This document shows, one piece after another, positions 33,924-43,452 of a stretch of DNA of 53,548 nucleotides. The position numbers were made by a program, and so were the translations under genes. Under the pieces are notes generated by a model. The model did no database searches. It was given only the letters and a program-made list of their open reading frames with translations, and was not told the DNA's origin. Numbering within the stretch: position 1 is the first letter of the stretch; every line of letters begins with the position of its first letter. Origin of the DNA: Flavobacteriales bacterium (GTDB lineage: Bacteria > Bacteroidota > Bacteroidia > Flavobacteriales_C > GCA-002722245); assembly GCA_002717515.1 (NCBI GenBank), contig PBEC01000003.1:16886-70433 (forward strand). Direction: 5' to 3'.

Positions 33924-34628
33924 ATGAAGAAAATAGCATTTGGAGCGATTGCTTTTTTAATGATTTCCTGTGAGAGATACTCCACTCAGTTAAAACCTTA
34001 CCAAAATGTAGATAATATTGCCAATGAGAAAAGACAGTTTATTCTTTCAACTGCAGGTTTTGAGTCATTGGATAGTTTAAAAAACATGAAAAAATCTGAA
34101 ATAAAAAAAATATTTAAAAAGCATGTTACGAGTAAGGTTTATGATTTTGAAGGTAATGAAATTGAAGGAGAGAATGCATTTTTAATTGACGTTGTTAAGG
34201 AGTTTAAGGCTTCAAAAAATAATCCGGAACATAGAAGATATCCCGTTTTTATATACGTTAATCAAAATGACACAAGTTATGTTATCCCAATGGCTGGAAA
34301 TGGTTTGTGGGGACCTGTTTGGGGATTTGTTGCACTAGGAAAGGATAAGAATACTGTTTCAGGAGTTGCGTTCGATCATAAATCTGAAACAAAAGGGTTT
34401 GGTGCTGAAATTTCTGAGAAATCTTTTCAGGATATGTTTACTGCTAACCCTAAAATGGTAATGAAAGAAGATAAGTATATGGGGCTTAAGGTTGTTAAAG
34501 GTGGACTGAAATATCCTGATCATGAGGTCGATGCTATTTCTGGTGCTACCATAACTTCGAATGGAGTTTCTATGATGTTGAAAAATGTATTTATGCCTTA
34601 TATGAAGGCCTGGAAAAAGCTTAAATGA
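33924..34628 (+). CDS. Stand-alone NqrC-like FMN-binding lipoprotein
   Basis: A 234-residue protein. It follows NqrC (Na+-NQR subunit C): LKPYQNVDNIANEKRQFIL near the start, GLWGPVWGFVALGKD, FDHKSETKGFGAEIS and the flavin motif SGATITS (206-212), where Thr209 would carry FMN attached by ApbE. Two features differ from NqrC: the N-terminus is a lipoprotein-like signal (lipobox LMISC, Cys 16) rather than an uncleaved helix, and no other nqr gene is adjacent. An electron-transfer role at the outer face of the inner membrane is an inference. apbE lies 12 kb upstream. Confidence 0.82.
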   Translation: MKKIAFGAIAFLMISCERYSTQLKPYQNVDNIANEKRQFILSTAGFESLDSLKNMKKSEIKKIFKKHVTSKVYDFEGNEIEGENAFLIDVVKEFKASKNNPEHRRYPVFIYVNQNDTSYVIPMAGNGLWGPVWGFVALGKDKNTVSGVAFDHKSETKGFGAEISEKSFQDMFTANPKMVMKEDKYMGLKVVKGGLKYPDHEVDAISGATITSNGVSMMLKNVFMPYMKAWKKLK

Positions 34629-34708
34629 TTTAATACATCTATTTTTTTAATGATTTTTTTTTTCTTGTGAAAAGTAATTTTATTTTTAGAATTCTAAAAC
34701 TTATTAAA

Positions 34709-35122
34709 ATGAATAAAATATTATTAGGAATTATTGCTGTCGTTATGGTCTCTTGTAGCTCTGCTCCGTTTCAGGCAAATGTAGACAATGAATTATTGGT
34801 AGGGAAATGGACGGTTTCAAATGTTGATGATGCCGCTGCTATGGTGAATAAGGAAGAATTTTTACTTTCAGCAATGCATGAGAAATATAAAGAAGGATAT
34901 GTCTTTAATTTTGAAAAAGGACCCAAATTTACTCTCTCGTCTGCTGATGGAAAAGAAGTTTTAACAGGTAACTACGGAATCGGTCTTGAAGATAAATCAA
35001 TTACACTTCAATTAATTCCTGATTCAACAGAATTAAGTTATGATCTTTCTTCTGTTGAAGGAGGATATACTTTAACGGCCACAACATCGGGAGATCTGGT
35101 TAACTTGACGATAAAAAAATAA
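34709..35122 (+). CDS. Lipocalin-like lipoprotein
   Basis: A 137-residue lipoprotein; lipobox VMVSC (Cys about 16). The mature part begins with a lipocalin-like LLVGKWTVSNV and ends with a strand pair (YTLTATTSGDLVNLTIKK). A plausible ligand-binding or small beta domain, but no specific family. ATG 34709 (MNKILLG) was chosen because the stretch before it does not read as a signal peptide. Not clearly an operon partner of the NqrC-like gene (80-nt gap), but both are co-directional and a terminator follows. Confidence 0.7.
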   Translation: MNKILLGIIAVVMVSCSSAPFQANVDNELLVGKWTVSNVDDAAAMVNKEEFLLSAMHEKYKEGYVFNFEKGPKFTLSSADGKEVLTGNYGIGLEDKSITLQLIPDSTELSYDLSSVEGGYTLTATTSGDLVNLTIKK

Positions 35123-35157
35123 CGTAAAATACGGGAATAAAATCAGGTTTTATCCAA

Positions 35158-35190
35158 AAAGGCAAAATCAAAACATTTGATTTTGCCTTT
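35158..35190. terminator. Bidirectional-looking terminator
   Basis: AAAGGCAAAATCAAA (35158-35172), loop ACA, TTTGATTTTGCCTTT (35176-35190), a perfect 15-bp stem flanked by A and T tracts; it can serve the plus-strand lipoprotein gene and the convergent minus-strand gene. Confidence 0.9.
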
Positions 35191-35251
35191 TTCTTTTAAA
35201 AAATATTTCTATCCCTTTATATCTAAGTGAAAGGAGTTTTGGAGATTAAGT

Positions 35252-36463
35252 TTAAAACGGTTGAATCTTTAAAAAACCAAAACTACTGTTGTCAACAGCA
35301 ACAATAGCCCCGCCATCGGGCGTCAAGTCAATATCTTCTCCCGCCCAGTTGACTTTACTATCTCCTCCATATGTTTTTTCCCAATCAACACTACCTGTGT
35401 TGTTAAATTTAATTATGTAAACGTGCCATATGTTTGAATTGTCACCTGAATTGCCGCATCTTTTTTTATAATTATTGTATTCGTCTCCAGTTCCTGCAAC
35501 AACAACGCATCCTCCATCAGCGGAACTTCTAACTCCCCAAGCTTCATCGTGAATATATTTCGGATCAAAACCTCTTGGGTTTCCAATTTTGGTTTCCCAA
35601 ATTTGATTGCCGTCATTGTCAATTTTCATGGTATATGTGTCCCAGTTTTCAGTTCCGGATAAAGTATGACCGGTAAGAAATATTTCTCCTTCATCGTTTA
35701 TATCCATACCAAAACAATGGTCAGGCTGTGAGCCTCCGTAAGTTTTATTCCAAATCACATTTCCAGAGGTGTCAGTTTTAATAACTCCATAGTCATTACT
35801 GCTCTCAGTTAAACCTGCAATAATTAGTTCATTATTAAAGTATTTAATTCGATAAGCATGCGACAAATAAGCGTTAAAATTTATGCCGTTTACTTTATTG
35901 CCCTCTTCGTTCAAAAAAGTAATGTATCCCTGTCCTTCGGTGTAAAATGTATTTAAACGATCTGCAGCATTAACATAACCTACAGCTACATAACCATTTT
36001 CAATTTTAGCGATATGTTCAAATGCATCTGTTCCTCCGTTATCGATAGTTGTTTTGAAAATCACCTCTCCATTTTCCTTGTTCAAATTAATTACAGTACT
36101 ATTTTCATTTAGTGAGCCACAAATTATATAGCCATCATTGGTTTCAATGGCTGAATTTCCTAAATTGTGATTTCCGACGTAAAATTCCTTTTTCCATATC
36201 AACTCACCATTAGAATTTGTTTTAATAACAAGTAGGTGAGATGATGATGTGATAAACCCAGTTTCACCAATTTGAAGAAACCCTCCATCCGAACAGGTCA
36301 TTATGAAATGACCATGAGATTCTTCTTTTGAACCGTCATGAGATTTAATCCATTCTTTCTCGGGAGCGTTTTCATAGATGTTTTGATTACAATCTTTATT
36401 AACTTTTCGACAGCTTAATAAGGAAAAAGAAATTAAGAGAAAAACAAACCCATTAAATTTCAT
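35252..36463 (-). CDS. Beta-propeller-like lipoprotein
   Basis: A 403-residue lipoprotein (lipobox SLLSC, Cys 18). The mature sequence repeats blades of the type DGGFLQIGETGF / LLVIKTNSNGELIWKKEF / YGVIKTDTSGNVIWNKTYGG / VYIIKFNNTGSVDWEKTYGG, each about 45-60 residues, giving about 6-7 blades. Similar Bacteroidota proteins are surface-exposed or secreted and their ligands are unknown. It is followed by no partner; purL is the next gene upstream on the same strand, 11 nt away, which probably reflects read-through rather than shared function. Confidence 0.8.
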   Translation of the reverse strand: MKFNGFVFLLISFSLLSCRKVNKDCNQNIYENAPEKEWIKSHDGSKEESHGHFIMTCSDGGFLQIGETGFITSSSHLLVIKTNSNGELIWKKEFYVGNHNLGNSAIETNDGYIICGSLNENSTVINLNKENGEVIFKTTIDNGGTDAFEHIAKIENGYVAVGYVNAADRLNTFYTEGQGYITFLNEEGNKVNGINFNAYLSHAYRIKYFNNELIIAGLTESSNDYGVIKTDTSGNVIWNKTYGGSQPDHCFGMDINDEGEIFLTGHTLSGTENWDTYTMKIDNDGNQIWETKIGNPRGFDPKYIHDEAWGVRSSADGGCVVVAGTGDEYNNYKKRCGNSGDNSNIWHVYIIKFNNTGSVDWEKTYGGDSKVNWAGEDIDLTPDGGAIVAVDNSSFGFLKIQPF

Positions 36464-36474
36464 TGGAAATCAGA

Positions 36475-39400
36475 TTAAACATTTTCCAGACACCATTTTC
36501 TCGCGTTTTCGAAGGCTTCTAACCAAGGAGTTACTTCATCTTGTCTATCTGATGGATAGTTCGCCCAGTTCCAAGGGAAAATCGAACGTTCACAATGTGG
36601 CATCATTACAAGATGGCGCCCATTTTGTGAGGTTAAAATTGCTGTATTATAATCCGAACCATTTGGATTGGCAGGATAACTTTGGTACCCATATTTACCT
36701 ACGATGTTATATTCCTGTTCATTATAGGGTAAGTGAAATTTACCCTCACCATGTGCGGCCCATATTCCTAGAGTGTTTCCAGCTAAGGAGCCTAACATCA
36801 CTGAATTATTTTCTTGAATAGATACAGAAGTGAAATTACATTCAAACTTGTGTGAATCGTTATGGAGCATTTTGGGTTTATCTTCATGCTCTGGATTGAT
36901 TAAACCAAGTTCAACAAACAATTGACATCCATTACAAACTCCTAAACTTAAGGTGTCTTCTCTTGCAAAGAAATCATTCAATGCTTTATTTGCTTTTTCA
37001 TTATACAGGAAAGCGCCTGCCCAACCTTTTGCAGAACCTAAAACATCAGAGTTTGAAAATCCGCCAACTGCTGCAATCATTTGAACTTTTGTTAAATCTT
37101 CACGTCCAGAAATAAGGTCCGTCATATGAACGTCTTTAACATCAAACCCTGCCAGGTATAATGCATTTGCCATTTCTCGTTCTGAATTGGAACCTTTTTC
37201 TCTGAGAACAGCAGCAATAGGTCTTTTGCCTGAATAGTTTGGTTTTAAACCGGAAAAGTCTTGGCCGAATTTGAAATTTAATGGTTGATTTTTGTAGTTG
37301 TCAAACCTTAAAGTTGCCTGAGCCTCTCCTGATTGTTTCTTGTCCAGCAGGTAGGATGTTTCAAACCAAATATCTCTTAATTGAGCAATATGAAAATCAT
37401 TGGTCCAACTACCATTTTTAACTTTTACAAAATCACCTTCAACGGCATGTCCAATTATATGATAAGGGATTTTGGCATTTTTCAATACTTCCTCTACAAC
37501 GTTGGGGTTGAAAGATTGGAATACCAACCCAGCATTTTCGGCAAATAAAACTTTAATGGAGTCGGTTTCTCCTAATTGAGTTACATCTATTTCAACACCC
37601 AACTTTTTGTTCGCAAAACACATTTCCAATAATGCTGTAATTAAACCACCAGCAGATACATCATGGCCAGCGCTGATTAAGTCTTTTTTTATTAAGTCTT
37701 GAACGACATTAAAACCTCTCGCAAATAAACCATCGTCCAGAATAGAAGGGGCGTCATTTCCAAGTTTATTCAATATCTGTGAAAATGAAGATCCTCCTAA
37801 TTTGAAGTTATCGCCAGATAGGTTTATGTAAAATATTTTGTTTGATTCTTGCTTTTTAAGTACAGGTTCCACTACTTTTTTTATGTCATCGCAATGAGCA
37901 GCAGCAGATATTACAACAGTACCAGGAGATATTACCTCCATATCCTTGTACTTCTGCTTCATACTTAAAGAATCTTTACCTGTTGGAACATTAATTCCTA
38001 AATTGATAGCAAAGTCTGATACTGCTTGAACGGCTTCATATAAACGAGCATCTTCACCTTCGTTTTTACAAGGCCACATCCAGTTGGCAGAAAGCGATAC
38101 AGATTTTATTTTGTCTTTAAGCGGTGCCCAGACAATGTTGGTTAATGCTTCTGCAATTGCATTTTTTGAACCGGCTACAGGGTCAATAATTCCTGCAACA
38201 GGGGAGTGGCCAATTGAATTTGCAATACCTTCTTTACCGTTATAATCCAAAGCCATCACACCAACATCGTTCAATGGAAGTTGTAGAGGTCCTGCGCATT
38301 GTTGTTTCGCTACCTTTCCAGTTACGCATCGGTCTACTTTGTTGGTTAGCCAGTCTTTACACGCTACTGCTTCAAGTTTTAGTACAGCACCTGTGTATTC
38401 CAGTACTTTATCAATACTGTATTCTGGTTCTTGATATTTACGTTCAACTGTCTTATCAGTCATAACCGTTTTTGGTGAGGAACCAAACATATCGTTTAAT
38501 TCCAGGTCCATTGGTTTTTCTCCTGTTGATGAAGATTCGAATGTGAATTTTCCGTCGCCAGTTACCTCACCAACTGTATACATCGGAGACCTCTCTCTTT
38601 CAGCTACTTCCTTTAATACCGATAGATGTTCTTGTTTAATGACCAGCCCCATTCTTTCCTGAGACTCGTTACCAATAATTTCTTTGGCAGATAAAGTTGG
38701 GTCTCCAACAGGAAGAGCGTCCAGTTCAATTCTTCCTCCTTTATTTTCGACTTCAACCAACTCCGATAAGCAATTTAAATGTCCACCCGCTCCATGGTCA
38801 TGAATAGAAATGATTGGGTTTTTACCTGATTCAATCATCCCTCGAATAGCATTCATTGCTCTCTTTTGCATTTCTGGATTGCTTCTTTGAATCGCGTTGA
38901 GTTCAATACCACTTGAAAATTCTCCAGTATCTGCTGATGATACCGCGGCACCTCCCATACCAATTCTATAGTTTTCTCCCCCTAATAAAACAACTTTATC
39001 GGTTGCGTCAGGAACTTCCTTTATGGCTTCTTCCTTCTTACCAAAACCAATTCCACCTGCTTGCATTATTACTTTGTCAAAACCGAGTTTTCGGGCATCC
39101 TCTTCGTGTTCAAAAGTAAGTACTGAACCTGTGATTAAGGGCTGACCAAATTTATTTCCAAAATCTGAAGCTCCATTGGATGCCTTAATTAAAATATCCA
39201 TAGGAGTTTGGTAAAGCCACTCTCTTTCCTGCATACCCTTTTCCCAGGGACGGTTTTCGTTTAACCGGGAATAGGATGTCATATAAACAGCAGTTCCTGC
39301 AAGAGGCAACGATCCTTTTCCTCCAGCTAATCTATCTCTGATTTCACCACCTGAACCTGTTGCAGCTCCGTTGAAAGGCTCAACTGTAGTGGGGAAATTA

Positions 39401-40146
39401 TGTGTTTCTGCCTTTAAGGAGATAACGGAGTTTATTTCGCTTTTTTCAAAAAAATCGGGCTTATTTGGTGTTTTAGGAGCAAACTGTTCAATTTTTGGAC
39501 CTTCAGTAAACGCAACATTATCGCTGTAGGCAGAAACTATTGTATTAGGGTTTTCCTGTGATGTTTTTTTGATGAGTTTAAATAGTGACGTAGGTTTTTC
39601 CTCGCCATCAATTACAAAAGTTCCGTTGAATATTTTGTGACGACAATGCTCAGAGTTTACCTGTGAAAAACCAAATACTTCTGAATCCGTTAATTTTCTT
39701 CCTAATTTTTCAGATAAATTATTTAAATATTCGATTTCATCATCACTTAATGCCAACCCTTCCTTTTGGTTGTAAGCAGATATATCTTGGATTTCCAACA
39801 CCTTTTCGGGCTCAATTTCGATAGTAAAGATGTCTTGTGACAGCACATCAAACTTACTTTGAAGCATTGGGTCAAAATTTGCATTTTCATTATTTGAACT
39901 TTCAAATTCCTCAATACGCACAATTCCTCCAATACCCATGTTTTGAGTGATTTCAACAGCATTAGTACTCCATGGAGTAATCATAGATGCTCGAGGTCCT
40001 GTATAAGAGCCCTCAATGTTTTTACTTTCAATGAGTTGAGTACCACCAAAAAGCCAGTTAAGTTTAGATATAGAGTCGTTAGAAATGGTTTTTTCTGTTT
40101 GAACCGCGAACACCTTTTGAGAAGGATTTCCAAAGAATGTAATCAT
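36475..40146 (-). CDS. purL: Phosphoribosylformylglycinamidine synthase (large form)
   Basis: Fourth step of de novo purine synthesis: FGAR, glutamine and ATP to FGAM; cytosolic. The 1223-residue protein is the single-chain type with an N-terminal PurS-like part, two AIRS/FGAM synthase domains, and a C-terminal glutaminase. Signatures: LGRKLTDSEVFGFSQVNSEH, SLKAETHNFPTTVEPFNGAA, HDHGAGGHLNCLSELVE, and GVCNGCQLFVELGL with the nucleophilic Cys around residue 1070. PHCERSIFPWNWANYP supplies His and Glu. Bacteria with PurLQS split the same enzyme in three; this one does not need them. Confidence 0.97.
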   Translation of the reverse strand: MITFFGNPSQKVFAVQTEKTISNDSISKLNWLFGGTQLIESKNIEGSYTGPRASMITPWSTNAVEITQNMGIGGIVRIEEFESSNNENANFDPMLQSKFDVLSQDIFTIEIEPEKVLEIQDISAYNQKEGLALSDDEIEYLNNLSEKLGRKLTDSEVFGFSQVNSEHCRHKIFNGTFVIDGEEKPTSLFKLIKKTSQENPNTIVSAYSDNVAFTEGPKIEQFAPKTPNKPDFFEKSEINSVISLKAETHNFPTTVEPFNGAATGSGGEIRDRLAGGKGSLPLAGTAVYMTSYSRLNENRPWEKGMQEREWLYQTPMDILIKASNGASDFGNKFGQPLITGSVLTFEHEEDARKLGFDKVIMQAGGIGFGKKEEAIKEVPDATDKVVLLGGENYRIGMGGAAVSSADTGEFSSGIELNAIQRSNPEMQKRAMNAIRGMIESGKNPIISIHDHGAGGHLNCLSELVEVENKGGRIELDALPVGDPTLSAKEIIGNESQERMGLVIKQEHLSVLKEVAERERSPMYTVGEVTGDGKFTFESSSTGEKPMDLELNDMFGSSPKTVMTDKTVERKYQEPEYSIDKVLEYTGAVLKLEAVACKDWLTNKVDRCVTGKVAKQQCAGPLQLPLNDVGVMALDYNGKEGIANSIGHSPVAGIIDPVAGSKNAIAEALTNIVWAPLKDKIKSVSLSANWMWPCKNEGEDARLYEAVQAVSDFAINLGINVPTGKDSLSMKQKYKDMEVISPGTVVISAAAHCDDIKKVVEPVLKKQESNKIFYINLSGDNFKLGGSSFSQILNKLGNDAPSILDDGLFARGFNVVQDLIKKDLISAGHDVSAGGLITALLEMCFANKKLGVEIDVTQLGETDSIKVLFAENAGLVFQSFNPNVVEEVLKNAKIPYHIIGHAVEGDFVKVKNGSWTNDFHIAQLRDIWFETSYLLDKKQSGEAQATLRFDNYKNQPLNFKFGQDFSGLKPNYSGKRPIAAVLREKGSNSEREMANALYLAGFDVKDVHMTDLISGREDLTKVQMIAAVGGFSNSDVLGSAKGWAGAFLYNEKANKALNDFFAREDTLSLGVCNGCQLFVELGLINPEHEDKPKMLHNDSHKFECNFTSVSIQENNSVMLGSLAGNTLGIWAAHGEGKFHLPYNEQEYNIVGKYGYQSYPANPNGSDYNTAILTSQNGRHLVMMPHCERSIFPWNWANYPSDRQDEVTPWLEAFENARKWCLENV

Positions 40147-40282
40147 TGCATCGAAATTTAGAGTGTAAAAATAACATTTAATTAACTCAAAATAATAGAT
40201 ATAGGAAGTAAATATAGAACAGTTATAAACAGGTAATCAATATTTATAAATACTATTCTTAGGTTTTGCTTACAAACTGAAT

Positions 40283-40879
40283 TTAATGCCTTTTAATAGA
40301 AAGAGTTCTGTTTTCCATTTTCCCAAAAGACTTAACTGTGGTAATTAATTTTCCATTTATTTCAAGTAAAATAGGTCGATTAAGATGTTTCATAGCAAAG
40401 CCTGAAAGAATTCTTTTTGATTCAGGTAAAAACTGGATTTTTGTAGTTGAATCAGTTTGTGTTACAGATTGAACCAAGGAACCGATTTCAATGGATTTAT
40501 ATTCGTCTTTCACAAAAAGCAAAGATTCTATATCTCTTGATTCCCAAACAAAAACGTTATTTTTTTGAAGAAGTAATTTGTCGTAATTATCGCGTATGAA
40601 TTTTTTTACTTCGTTAACCTTACTGGACTCAATAAATAGTGCCAATGTATTATTCCTGTTGTATAAATCGAGCTCTTTTAGTTTCTTTTTCAAGGCAGTT
40701 TTTTCTTCTTTGGATACTGTAAGCTCAACCATTCTGTCGAAGGACAGTAAAGCACTCTCTGCGGGAGTTAAAGTTAATTGGCCATTAAATGTTTTATTTG
40801 TGGAATTCGAACTTTGATTTGAACAGGAAAGAAGGATAAATAAATAAAATGGGGCCAGGAAAATTTTTAGTTTTTTCAT
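40283..40879 (-). CDS. Lipoprotein with a SecD-like C-terminal segment
   Basis: A 198-residue lipoprotein (lipobox FILLSC, Cys about 19). The last about 50 residues (KIQFLPESKRILSGFAMKH, then NRPILLEINGKLITTVKSFG) echo the SecD P1 'head' pattern, in which a strand is followed by a gk.laIvldg.vis.P motif. The N-terminal part is helical (LKKKLKELDLYN). The family cannot be named, so the SecD likeness is an inference from pattern only. The gene is 136 nt upstream of purL on the same strand and divergent from the PBP gene. Confidence 0.5.
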   Translation of the reverse strand: MKKLKIFLAPFYLFILLSCSNQSSNSTNKTFNGQLTLTPAESALLSFDRMVELTVSKEEKTALKKKLKELDLYNRNNTLALFIESSKVNEVKKFIRDNYDKLLLQKNNVFVWESRDIESLLFVKDEYKSIEIGSLVQSVTQTDSTTKIQFLPESKRILSGFAMKHLNRPILLEINGKLITTVKSFGKMENRTLSIKRH

Positions 40880-40993
40880 TACTGCAAATTTAAGTAACCG
40901 ATATCAAATAATAACTGTTAACAAGCAATTAATAGTTAGCGTTAAAAATAAAGGTATAATGAATTAACTTAGATTTTAATAAATAAGGAAGTA

Positions 40994-43429
40994 GTGGCTA
41001 AATACATCATTCGATTCTGGATTTTCTTTTTTTCATGTCTTTTATTTGCCTGGACTTTTTTTTATGGAATCGCCAACTGGAATTTGTTGGGAGAACTACC
41101 GAGTACCCAGCAATTGGAAAACCCTAAGTTTTATCAGGCATCTGAAATATACTCATCCGATGGGGCGTTGATTGGCACTTATTACACAGAAAACAGAATT
41201 AATGTTGAATATAAAGAAATCCCTGTTAATCTTGTAAAGGCACTCATTGCAACGGAGGATAAAAGATATCACAACCATTCAGGGATAGACTTTAGAGGTT
41301 TAGGGCGTGCAGTTGCTGGTATTTTCACAGGAGGAAAAGGAGGGGCCAGTACCATAACTCAACAACTTGCTAAAATGCTCTTCACCGAAAGAAGAAGTGG
41401 TAATAAACTGAAAGCAATCAAACAAAAGTTAAAGGAATGGGTTATGGCGGTTCGTTTGGAACGGCTATATACCAAGGAAGAAATAATAACTATGTATTTT
41501 AATCAATATGATTTCTTCTATTCGGCAGTAGGTGTTTACAATGCCTCTCGAGTTTATTTTGGTAAAAATTTAAATGATTTAACCATTGAGGAGTGTGCAA
41601 CATTAGTGGCTATGTTCAAAAGCCCTGTTGGTTATAATCCAATAAAAAACCCAAAGCGTTCAACGGGAAGAAGAAACACCGTTATGGCGTTGATGAGAAA
41701 TGCGGGTTATATAACTACTACGGAATATGACTCTTTGAAGGCAGTTCCTTTAAAGGTGGTGAAAAGAGACATTAGCGAAGGAAATGAATATGCTGCATAT
41801 TTCCGTGAACACATCAGGGGGTTTATGAAAAAATGGGCAAAAGAGAACAACTATAATTTATACACTGATGGATTGAAAATTTACACATCCATTGACTCTA
41901 AAATGCAAAGAGAGGCAGAAAAAGCGATGACTCGTCATTTACAAAAAGAATTACAGCCAGCATTCGAAAAAGAATGGCGAAGACGCAAAAACGGTCCCTT
42001 TGATTTTCAAACGGATTCTAAAGAGGAAGAAGCGAAATCTTTAAAAAGAATTCTTTACAATGGAATGAGAAGAAGTGAGAGATATCAAACGGTGTATTAT
42101 CGAAAAAAATATCTTTTAAATGCATATGAAGATTACAAAAAGATAAAGAAGCCTTATGATATGCAACTGGATTCATTGGAAAAATATAAAGGAGCATTAC
42201 ATGAAAAAGAATTTGATTTGAAGTTGCTCAAAAGAAAAGATACTCTTAAGTATTTTGAAGAGATTTTAATTGACAAATACCAGGAAGAGTTCGATGACTT
42301 GTTATCGGAGTATGAACATTATCAAGATGAAGTGAGTGATTTAAAGGAAGATTTAGAAGAAGCGTATGGAGAATACCAAGAGCTTTTAAAACCCTTTGAT
42401 GACTCTATGAAAGTGGTTTTTAATAAAAAGGTTAAAATGAAGGTCTTTTCATGGGAAAAAGGAAGAACCGTTACGAAAACTATGACACCTCTTGATTCTA
42501 TTTTTTACCATAAGAAGTTTCTAAGAGGTGGACTTTTGAGCGTAGATGCAACGACGGGCTATGTAAAAGCATGGGTAGGCGGTATCAATCATAAACATTT
42601 TAAATACGATCATATTAAAGCCAAAAGGCAGGTAGGTTCAACTTTCAAACCTTTTATATACGCTGCAGCCATTGAGCACGGTATGGATCCATCCTCGGTA
42701 ATCATGAATAAAGAAATAACTTTCTATAAAGGAGAATATGGGATTCCGGAAACCTGGACGCCTGTAAATTCAGGGGCAAAAAACTTGGAGTATGAGTTAA
42801 TAACGTTGAAAACAGGTTTAGCAAAATCTATAAATTGGGTTGCTGCTGGCTTAACAAAAAAAATGGGTGTTTATACGGCAATTGAGTTTGCTCGAAGATT
42901 TGGAATAGAGGGTAGGCTGGAGCCTGTTCCATCTATTTGTTTGGGTACAGCAGATGTTTCATTATGGGAAATGGTTAGCGCTTACACTGCATTTCCTAAT
43001 AAAGGGGAAAGATTTGAACCTATTACACTATTGAGAATTGAAGACAAAAATGGAAAAGTTCTTTACGAATCCCAACCAAAAAAATACAAAGTATTGAGTG
43101 AGTCAACTGCAAGCCAAATGATGGATATCATGGAAGGGAATACTACACGATTTGATGATAACGGAAAAACCATTCAAGGAACTGGATATCGATTACGAAC
43201 TGGAAAACCTTATGGAGGGTATCCTGCGAAAGTTAAAATATCCGGTAAAACAGGAACAACTCAAAGTTCTTCAGATGGTTGGTATATGGGAATAGCTAAC
43301 AATATAGTTACGGGTGTTTGGGTAGGATGTGAAGACAGAAGTGCTCACTTTCGAAATGGAGCATTAGGACAAGGCGCTAATATGGCACTTCCAATCTGGG
43401 GTTATTATATGCAAAAGTTCGTGGAGTAG
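40994..43429 (+). CDS. Class A penicillin-binding protein (PBP1A type)
   Basis: Bifunctional peptidoglycan glycosyltransferase and transpeptidase of 811 residues, anchored by one N-terminal helix (about 7-25). GT51 motifs: ATEDKRYHNHSGID (catalytic Glu about 87), GGASTITQQLAKML and RLERLYTKEEIITMYFNQ. Transpeptidase motifs: GSTFKPF (Ser about 548), SIN in AKSINWVAAG, and SGKTGTTQ. Between the two domains, about residues 360-475 form a long charged coiled-coil stretch (KYQEEFDDLLSEYEHYQDE) not usual in the family. The start is GTG at 40994. Monocistronic, convergent with the RluA gene. Confidence 0.93.
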   Translation: MAKYIIRFWIFFFSCLLFAWTFFYGIANWNLLGELPSTQQLENPKFYQASEIYSSDGALIGTYYTENRINVEYKEIPVNLVKALIATEDKRYHNHSGIDFRGLGRAVAGIFTGGKGGASTITQQLAKMLFTERRSGNKLKAIKQKLKEWVMAVRLERLYTKEEIITMYFNQYDFFYSAVGVYNASRVYFGKNLNDLTIEECATLVAMFKSPVGYNPIKNPKRSTGRRNTVMALMRNAGYITTTEYDSLKAVPLKVVKRDISEGNEYAAYFREHIRGFMKKWAKENNYNLYTDGLKIYTSIDSKMQREAEKAMTRHLQKELQPAFEKEWRRRKNGPFDFQTDSKEEEAKSLKRILYNGMRRSERYQTVYYRKKYLLNAYEDYKKIKKPYDMQLDSLEKYKGALHEKEFDLKLLKRKDTLKYFEEILIDKYQEEFDDLLSEYEHYQDEVSDLKEDLEEAYGEYQELLKPFDDSMKVVFNKKVKMKVFSWEKGRTVTKTMTPLDSIFYHKKFLRGGLLSVDATTGYVKAWVGGINHKHFKYDHIKAKRQVGSTFKPFIYAAAIEHGMDPSSVIMNKEITFYKGEYGIPETWTPVNSGAKNLEYELITLKTGLAKSINWVAAGLTKKMGVYTAIEFARRFGIEGRLEPVPSICLGTADVSLWEMVSAYTAFPNKGERFEPITLLRIEDKNGKVLYESQPKKYKVLSESTASQMMDIMEGNTTRFDDNGKTIQGTGYRLRTGKPYGGYPAKVKISGKTGTTQSSSDGWYMGIANNIVTGVWVGCEDRSAHFRNGALGQGANMALPIWGYYMQKFVE

Positions 43430-43452
43430 AGATGAACCTTAAACTTTCTGAA

